Made by a program: the position numbers and the translations under genes. From an uncultured Porphyromonadaceae bacterium (GTDB lineage: Bacteria; Bacteroidota; Bacteroidia; Bacteroidales; Muribaculaceae): a DNA stretch of 8,921 nucleotides. Below, one piece after another: positions 1 through 5,900 of the stretch. Under the pieces are notes generated by a model that had not been told where the DNA came from, ran no database searches, and worked only from the letters and a program-made list of their open reading frames with translations. Location: NCBI GenBank assembly GCA_947174225.1, contig CAMWIF010000090.1, forward strand, positions 1-8,921, given 5' to 3'. How positions within the stretch are numbered: the first letter of the stretch is position 1; the number at the start of each line of letters is the position of its first letter.

Positions 1-327
1 ATGTATAAGTTGTTATATAATACATAGTTCAAATAAAAGTTTCACCTCCAGACCAAAAATGCTTTCCCCAAGATTCATAGACTATCTAGGAACTGCCACC
101 CAAAAATAGGCATGAGAAATCCTATTGTTGGTCAGGAATATTTAAGAGACTTCCAATATATTATAAGCTATTGCTGTTGCCCTCTGTTGTGCCCCAGAAG
201 TGAAAGGATAAGCTCCTACGGCTGAAGATGCTTGAGCATGTCTAAATGGATTTGAATAAGATTCAGTGAAGTTTCATTGACTCTGATACTTCCTGAGAAA
301 ATAATTTTTTTTATTATTATAACAATT
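1..327. other. AT-rich stretch with no supportable gene
   Basis: I see no complete gene here. On the minus strand one frame is open for 43 codons (273 down to a TAA at 142-144). It reads like protein, with segments such as NPFRHAQASSAVGAYPF and TSGAQQRATAIAYNILE, but it has no start codon and is preceded by a TGA at 274-276. The same frame continues after the TAA for another 18 codons (SHAYFWVAVPR) to a TAG at 82-84. This could be the eroded C-terminus of a lost gene or chance. I do not recognise the family. A run of eight T at 305-312 lies just outside the hairpin at 328-359. Confidence 0.4.
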
Positions 328-359
328 AAGCCCCTTGACCGGTTGGAGTCAAGGGGCTT
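328..359 (-). terminator. Hairpin terminator of the tRNA-Leu unit
   Basis: A perfect 12-bp inverted repeat (328-339 AAGCCCCTTGAC, 348-359 GTCAAGGGGCTT) encloses an 8-nt loop. It starts 5 nt beyond the 3' end of the minus-strand tRNA, which is where a tRNA transcript would end. The GC-rich core CCCCTTGAC is strong. The tract that follows on the minus strand (AATTGTTATAAT) is T-containing but not a clean run, so termination on this strand is inferred mainly from position. The stem could also stop transcripts arriving on the plus strand. Confidence 0.65.
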
Positions 360-364
360 TGTCG

Positions 365-445
365 TGCGCACGAAGGGACTCGAACCCCCACGTCGTTAGA
401 CACCAGATCCTAAGTCTGGCGCGGCTACCATTACGCCACGTGCGC
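365..445 (-). tRNA. tRNA-Leu (anticodon UAG)
   Basis: The minus strand folds as a class II tRNA. The acceptor stem GCGCACG pairs with CGTGCGC (439-445 with 366-372), and position 365 gives the discriminator A expected for leucine. The anticodon arm is CCAGA-CTTAGGA-TCTGG, with anticodon TAG at 410-412, which reads CUA and, by wobble, other CUN codons. A long variable arm contains the small stem GTC/GAC, the feature that marks leucine, serine and some tyrosine tRNAs. The T arm has GGGGG-TTCGAGT-CCCTT with two G-U pairs. The 3' CCA is not encoded, so it must be added after transcription. The gene has its own promoter upstream and a hairpin downstream. Confidence 0.96.
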
Positions 446-456
446 TTAAGTTGGTG

Positions 457-488
457 CAAAGTTAATACATTATTTTGTATTCTCCAAA
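457..488 (-). promoter_or_regulatory. Bacteroidetes-type promoter of tRNA-Leu
   Basis: On the minus strand, TTTG (488-485) and TAACTTTG (464-457) are separated by 20 nt. This matches the primary sigma consensus of Bacteroidetes (TTTG at -33 and TANNTTTG at -7, spacer about 19-21) at every defined base. The predicted start of transcription falls about 7 nt further on, shortly before the mature 5' end of the tRNA at 445. Confidence 0.85.
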
Positions 489-552
489 AACTTGTCCAAC
501 TTATTTTAGTGAGATGATTTTTATGATTGCTTAAAAACCTGATTTTAGGAGA

Positions 553-1236
553 TTACCATTCAAAGCCGACGGAGACACCTAAAGAGTTGAGGGTGATACT
601 GCGCGACCAGGAACTCCAGTAGTTTGAGGTAAGGAGCTTGTAATTGATGCCTATGTCAAAGGCTTGTTTCGAGTTATTCTTATTGGTGGGTATGCGTAAG
701 CCTATGCTTGGGCGGAGATAGAAATATTGTTGGTTGGTGAGGTAGCCATTCCCTATCTCGATATATTTCTTGCTCAGGAGGAAAGAGCAGCCTAACTTGA
801 GATCAATGAAAAAAGATGTGGATGTCGGGCTGCCGAGGGTGGCTCGGAAGTCGGTGAATAATGGCATCATCACAGCTGTCTTTGTGGAGGAATGATTGGT
901 GTTGAAACCGGAGTTGGTATCCCACCCGTTGCCCCATTGGGCATCGTGGTGAGCGGAAATCACATCTACACCGAGACCGACACCCATATAGAACCAAGAA
1001 GCGTAGCTATAGCCCTGCGAAGTGTTGAACTCAAAGAAATCGGCATTGTATTTGCCTAAAGTCCGGTCATAGCCGGCTTCGATAAAGCCCTTATATCGTC
1101 CCGAACCGGAAAGGGCGGGGCTTAGAAGCTGTGGAAGACGGTTGGCAATCTCATAATACTGCGCCGATGCTGACGGTGATGATACGAATGATGTCACCAA
1201 TATGACGATAGCTGAAAGTAAGGTCTTGATTCTCAT
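553..1236 (-). CDS. Exported protein, probable outer-membrane beta-barrel
   Basis: The product is 227 aa from ATG at 1234-1236 to TAA at 553-555. Residues 1-25 form a signal peptide (basic MRIK, hydrophobic core, cleavage motif ASA before Q26). The mature part has no long hydrophobic helix. It is rich in glycine and aromatic residues in alternating stretches, for example FIEAGYDRTLG, SYASWFYMGVGLGVDV, FFIDLKLGCSFLL and FYLRPSIGLRIP. It ends in LGVSVGFEW, with a C-terminal aromatic residue as recognised by the barrel assembly machinery. These signs point to a small outer-membrane barrel of about 8-10 strands. I cannot name the family or a ligand. It is transcribed divergently from the ECF sigma gene across a 170-bp gap; no convincing promoter of its own was found there. 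A role in transport or surface structure is not shown by the sequence. Confidence 0.85.
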   Translation of the reverse strand: MRIKTLLSAIVILVTSFVSSPSASAQYYEIANRLPQLLSPALSGSGRYKGFIEAGYDRTLGKYNADFFEFNTSQGYSYASWFYMGVGLGVDVISAHHDAQWGNGWDTNSGFNTNHSSTKTAVMMPLFTDFRATLGSPTSTSFFIDLKLGCSFLLSKKYIEIGNGYLTNQQYFYLRPSIGLRIPTNKNNSKQAFDIGINYKLLTSNYWSSWSRSITLNSLGVSVGFEW

Positions 1237-1368
1237 AATTGTTGATTTGGGTTTTAAATGTGGAAGTATTTTTATGGTTAAAACAGATGTAACACTTGAA
1301 TAGTTGTGTGATATGTTAAATTTAGTTATAACAGACCGTCAAAAACTGCATAAATCAAATAACTTTAT

Positions 1369-1376
1369 TAATTTTG
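1369..1376 (+). promoter_or_regulatory. Possible -7 element for the sigma operon
   Basis: TAATTTTG matches the Bacteroidetes -7 consensus TANNTTTG exactly. Transcription would begin near 1383, leaving a leader of about 24 nt before the ATG at 1407. No TTTG lies 19-21 nt upstream (the sequence there is AACTGC), so either the -33 part is weak or a different sigma factor supplies the upstream contact. The element overlaps the upstream in-frame TTG at 1374, which argues against translation starting there. Confidence 0.4.
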
Positions 1377-1406
1377 ATACCGAAACGGCAAATCATTTCT
1401 AAGCAA

Positions 1407-1964
1407 ATGGCATATAAACCACCCATCGACGAGAAAGAGCTTGTGAAGCAGCTTCAAAATCCGAAGACAGCTCCGGATGCCTTCAATGTGCTTTTGAAGA
1501 CCTATTCACAGCCGGTATACTGGCAGATTAGAAAGATGGTGATGAACCACGACGATGCCAACGACCTTGTGCAGAACGTGTTTCTCAAGGCGTGGAACAA
1601 TCTCCATAACTTCCGGGGAGATGCGAAGCTTTCGACGTGGCTCTTTAAAATCGCTATCAACGAGTCGATTAATTTCATCAATAAGGAGAAGCAGCGCCTT
1701 CAGCTCACTGAGGATGCCGACGAGTCATTTCTTCTTAATAATATTGAGGCTGATTCTTTTTTCGACGGGGATGCCTTGCAGAAGGAACTTCTCGCAGCTA
1801 TAGCGAAACTTCCCGACAAGCAGAAATTAGTCTTCAATATGCGCTATTACGATGAGATGAAATATGAGGAGATGTCGGAAATCTTGGGAACGTCTGTGGG
1901 TGCCCTCAAAGCCAGCTATCACCACGCGGTGAAAAAAGTGACCGAGGCACTCCTCGGGGAGTAG
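1407..1964 (+). CDS. ECF-type RNA polymerase sigma factor
   Basis: The product is 185 aa and should direct RNA polymerase to a specific promoter set. Region 2 spans about residues 29-95. It contains the core-binding and -10 recognition helices (DDANDLVQNVFLKAW at 49-63, followed by FRGDAKLSTWLFKIAIN). Region 4 spans about 125-180, with LPDKQKLVFNMRYYDEM and a helix-turn-helix YEEMSEILGTSVGALK at 153-168. Regions 1.1 and 3 are absent, as in extracytoplasmic-function sigma factors, and the length is typical. The frame stays open to an in-frame TTG at 1374, but the ATG at 1407 is preferred. Starting there gives the usual N-terminus, and a -7 promoter element covers the TTG. The gene is first in a four-gene cluster, 64 bp before a membrane protein in anti-sigma position. 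Target genes probably include its own operon (inference). Confidence 0.95.
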   Translation: MAYKPPIDEKELVKQLQNPKTAPDAFNVLLKTYSQPVYWQIRKMVMNHDDANDLVQNVFLKAWNNLHNFRGDAKLSTWLFKIAINESINFINKEKQRLQLTEDADESFLLNNIEADSFFDGDALQKELLAAIAKLPDKQKLVFNMRYYDEMKYEEMSEILGTSVGALKASYHHAVKKVTEALLGE

Positions 1965-2028
1965 GTTTTTTTAATAAAATAATTAAACCTACGCCACTTA
2001 CGTATGTCAATTAAGAAAAAGATTCAAA

Positions 2029-2460
2029 ATGCGACACGAAGATCACATAAAAGATAAATATGGGACGGATCCGGGCTTCCGGGTGCCGGACGGATATTTT
2101 GAGGAACTTAACCTCAAGATAATGGAGTCGCTTCCGGCTTATCCGGAGGCTCCCCGAAGAGTGGACATGTCGCTTTGGCAAAAGGTAAAGCCCTATGTCT
2201 ATCTGGCAGCGATGTTTGCCGGAATATGGATGATGATGAAGGTGTTTCACACGGTGTCTACCTCAGAGTCGCTTAATCTCGACAATCCCCCTGCAGCGAT
2301 AGCACAGGCTATGGCGACTGCTACGGATGAGGCTCTTCCTTATTTCACCACTGCCAACGACTATGCACTTGAAGAGGAGATGACTCAGGCATATAGCTCC
2401 ATAGAGGAGTTTGAAGCCGATTTCGGCTATGATTTCAAACCCCAATATGCGAGCCTGTGA
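2029..2460 (+). CDS. Single-pass membrane protein, possible anti-sigma partner
   Basis: The product is 143 aa. The N-terminal part (1-53) is charged and probably cytoplasmic. It includes FRVPDGYFEELNLKIMESL (17-35), a 'VPxGYFE' style motif that I recall from small Bacteroidetes proteins encoded beside ECF sigma genes. One membrane helix follows (about 54-73, VYLAAMFAGIWMMMKVF), and then an acidic tail of about 70 residues that would lie in the periplasm. There is no signal peptide and no cysteine, so the zinc-binding HxxxCxxC motif of classical ZAS anti-sigma factors is absent. Position between an ECF sigma gene and exported proteins, together with the in-out topology, makes a membrane-bound regulator of the sigma factor the best guess. 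This is inference from context; the sequence alone shows only the topology. Confidence 0.8.
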   Translation: MRHEDHIKDKYGTDPGFRVPDGYFEELNLKIMESLPAYPEAPRRVDMSLWQKVKPYVYLAAMFAGIWMMMKVFHTVSTSESLNLDNPPAAIAQAMATATDEALPYFTTANDYALEEEMTQAYSSIEEFEADFGYDFKPQYASL

Positions 2461-2512
2461 ATAATAGACGAATATTTCAATAATATTATGGTTGTATGAA
2501 AATTTTTGAGCT

Positions 2513-2980
2513 ATGACAAAACATTTACTTCTAATCCTGGTCTTGATCATAGGCTGTTGCAGCCCCTCTTTTGCCCAGAAGCACGATGGTAAGAAGGGGG
2601 AGAACATGATGAAGGAACTGCGTGAGTTCAAGGTGAAGTTCATTGCCCAGGAGATTGACCTTAAAGAAGACCAGAAAGCCCGCTTTGTCGAACTCTACAA
2701 TGAGATGTGTGATAAGAGGGTGGATGCTATGCGTGATGCCTGGAAGATGGAACGTGAGCTTAAGAATAACAAGAATGCCACGGAGGCAGATTATCAGGCA
2801 GTCACTGAAGCTATGACAAAGGCTAAGGCAAAAGATGCCGCCATAGAGAAGAGCTATGACGAGCAGTTTGCCAAGTTCTTGACACAGAAACAGATATTTA
2901 AAATGAAAGAAGCCGAAAACGAATTCCGTAAAAAGATGTCGGAGATGCGTCATAAGCACGGAAAGAAAGGCAACAAATAA
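2513..2980 (+). CDS. Exported Spy/CpxP-like (LTxxQ) protein
   Basis: The product is 155 aa. Residues 1-21 are a signal sequence, with a type I cleavage site (PSFA before Q22). The stretch IIGC (12-15) also fits a lipobox, so membrane anchoring is possible. The mature protein is almost entirely helical, highly charged and lysine-rich. It carries two copies of the family motif: LKEDQ (50-54, in IDLKEDQKARFVELY) and LTQKQ (123-127). Spy and CpxP of enteric bacteria have this pattern and act as periplasmic chaperones or stress modulators, usually as cradle-shaped dimers. The similarity here is at motif and architecture level. The gene follows the membrane protein by 52 bp and precedes the macroglobulin by 11 bp, so the two exported products are probably made together. 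A role in envelope protein quality control is inferred. The tail (HKHGKKGNK) is strongly basic. Confidence 0.85.
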   Translation: MTKHLLLILVLIIGCCSPSFAQKHDGKKGENMMKELREFKVKFIAQEIDLKEDQKARFVELYNEMCDKRVDAMRDAWKMERELKNNKNATEADYQAVTEAMTKAKAKDAAIEKSYDEQFAKFLTQKQIFKMKEAENEFRKKMSEMRHKHGKKGNK

Positions 2981-2991
2981 TATTATTGAAT

Positions 2992-5900
2992 ATGATGAAA
3001 CGTAATTTCCTATCATATCTCAAAAAGGCTGCCTTCGGAGCAGTCTTTTTGTTTTCTGTTATTTCTATGTCTTTAATATCTTACGCCGGACCTTCATCGA
3101 ATGTGCCGGATTTCGCTTTTCCTGAGAAAGTGGAGAAAGATGCCGACAGTATGCTGAAGAGTGCGTTGTCACAGGGTAACGATGTGACTGCTCTGAAGGC
3201 TGCCGTGCAGCTGATAGCTGCCCGTAATTTAGTGTCGGCTTCCAATGTCAATGCCAATGTCGCATTGCTCGACTCCCTGGCGGGTTGTCTGAAGGCACCT
3301 TATTCTCAGTTGGCAGACCTTTTGGAGGCGACTGTATATGTGCAACTATATCAGGTGAATCCATGGCAGTATAATAACCGCACCCTTCCTCTCGATTCTT
3401 ATCCGGAGGATCCTTTGGCATGGAGCGGCGACTTGTTTGCCAAGAAGGTATTGTCGTTGGTGGATAATGCCACTGCCAATCTCTCTGCCGCTAAGGATAT
3501 ATCAATAAAGGAGATTCAGCCGTTGCTTATGAATTATGAGTATGCGGAGAAGGCAGATATGAGCGTCTGCGACTTCATAGTTGCTAAAAGCCGTTCTTTA
3601 CTTGAAACTTTCGGGTCGGCGCAAGCTCAGACAGTGATACCTTTCTACGGTAAAACCGAGAAAGTGGCTGCCAATGTCAGGGAAGCGTGTGGTTTGAAAT
3701 GCTCCGTTTTGGTCGATAACCTTTGTGAATGGAGAGCTTCTGAAAATAATATGCCAGCCAAAGTATGGGCGATTAAGCTTAAGGGGGAGACACTTCCTTA
3801 TAATGAGCAGGCACAATTCTATAAGGATTGGCTTGACCGTTTGCCTCATACCTCAGAGACTGGTTTGCTTATCCATTCCTATTACGAATTGACAGGACAC
3901 GATGAGGCTTTTGGTGTAGATCATAAGAGAAAGCTCTATGATATGCTTAATGCCTATCTTAATAAATTCCCCAAATCTGATTTCTCCTCTGCTATAAAGT
4001 ATGATTTGGCACAGCTTACACGTAAGACGGTTTCTTTGGAGTTGCCTTCGGTGGCTTTGTCAACTCAGCCAATAAAGGGCAAGCTGACTGCGAATAATAT
4101 CAACACGGCTTATGTGTTGCTTTATAGTGTGCCTGAAAGTATCGTGCCGATGAATTCCCTGAATGTTAAGGAGTTTCCGGCAAAGGCTAAATTTATCAAG
4201 GCTATTAAGCTCGATGTTGACGGCAGTGTGCCGTTCACTTCGGCTAAGGAGTTTGAGGTGCCTAAGCTCGCTCCGGGTTATTATGTGGCATTGCCATCGG
4301 CTAAATCCACCTTGTCGTCGAATTGGAAGAACGAGGTGGAGAGATGGTCATTGAATGTCATTAATGTCACCGACATCGCTGTGATTACCTCAAACAATTC
4401 CCGACAGAAGGACAGCGGGAAGATTTATGTGGTTGATGCCGCGACACAGCGTCCTTTGACAGGTGCAGAGGTGAGATTCTATCCTGATAACAGGGTTAAG
4501 AATCCGATTAAGACATTGGTTACTGATAAGGAAGGAAGCGTTGATGCACCTGAAGGTTTTTTGAGAATCAGGGTGTCAGACGGTAAGAGCGTGGTATGGC
4601 AATCGTCGGATATATATTATAATGAGTCGCGTAAGGAGGAATCGAAGTCAGCACGTGTGCTTACCGATTTGTCGATTTATAAGCCGGGCGATAAGGTGCA
4701 GTTCTCTGTAGTGGCGTGGAGTCAGATGCGTCATACCAATAAATTGCTTGGCGACACTCCATTGAAGATTATTTTCCGTGATGCCAATTGGAACGCCATC
4801 ACTACCGATACACTGACCACTGATAAATTCGGACGGGCAAACGGTGATTTCACCGTTCCCAAAGAGGGTTTGCTTGGTCGCTACAGTATTTCTGTGGCTG
4901 AGATTGGCGCAAAAGGGAATGAGATCGGTTCACAGGGATTTCAGGTGGCAGAATATAAGACACCTACTTTCTTTGTGACGGTTGCTTCCGATTCGGAGAA
5001 GACATATAAACCGGGTGAAACCGTGAAATTCACAGGCGAGGTCAAGACATATTCCGGTATGACCTTGGGTGATTCTCAGGTTAACTATACAGTTGAGTGG
5101 CACCAATGGTGGCGATGGTGGACTTCGGGAGTAGATTATGCCTCATATAGCGGCACAGCTACTATCGGCAGCGACGGTAAGTTTGAGATTGAGTTGCCTA
5201 CAGACAAGCTGAAGGGCACGCCGTTTGAACGTGGTATCTTTACCCTCACCGCCACTGCAACTTCACCCGCCGGTGAGACGCAGACTTCTTCTCCTCTCAG
5301 ATTTGCTTTGGGAGATGGCTTCTCTGTGCGTCCGGAAGTCAGGGATGATAATATGAAGATTAGCGGTGACACTATCCGACTGAATGTGCCTGTCTATGAT
5401 ATATTGGATCATCCTGTGGTGAAAGATGTGGATTATTCGGTTGTAAATATGGAAACTGGCAAGGAGCTGTTGAAAGGAAGTTTCCAAAGTCCGATATTGA
5501 AACTCCCGGCGGCGAATGTGCCTTCCGGTAAGTACAAATTCCAATTTAACCTTCCTCCTGATACACTCACTTCAGATATGGAGCTGGTTTTATGGCGCGA
5601 GAGTGACAAGACTCCTCCATATGCCACACCTTTATGGCTCACTGGGACCCAGATAGTTGTACCTCAAAATGCTAAGTCGGTGGAGGTGAAAGTCGGCAGC
5701 GGCTTTGCCGACAGTTGGATTCTCTGTCAGATTTCCGATGAAGAGCGTATCGTAGAGCGTAAGTGGCTACCGGTTAACGGTGAGAATATCACTGTGAAAG
5801 TTGATGCTCCTCAAAGTGACTCTCGTCGTTGGGTAAGCTTTATAGGTATGCATGACCATGACGGTAAGACCGCTTCCGTCACACTGGTACCTGAGATGGC

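Noticed and set aside
531..552. Possible terminator after the barrel gene (CCT/AGG with a T run on the minus strand)
   Set aside because: Only three to four stem pairs; not distinguishable from chance.
1374..1406. N-terminal extension of the sigma factor from TTG at 1374
   Set aside because: It would add 11 residues not expected for the family, uses a rare start, and lies inside a -7 promoter element. ATG at 1407 is better.
1961..1992. Inverted repeat GTAGGTTT/AAACCTAC over the sigma stop codon
   Set aside because: Eight pairs around a 16-nt AT-rich loop without a T run. It is too weak to call a terminator, and it lies between genes that seem co-transcribed.
2986..2991. TTG start for the macroglobulin
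   Set aside because: Two in-frame ATG codons follow at once (2992, 2995), and the signal peptide is complete from either.
2263..3016. Long minus-strand open frames opposite the small genes
   Set aside because: They are mirror frames of well-supported plus-strand genes, lack family motifs, and overlap each other.
5098..5130. Tryptophan cluster (WHQWWRWW) in the macroglobulin
   Set aside because: Trp-rich stretches at this place between MG domains are, as far as I recall, usual in Bacteroidetes macroglobulins; not a sign of error or of a special function.
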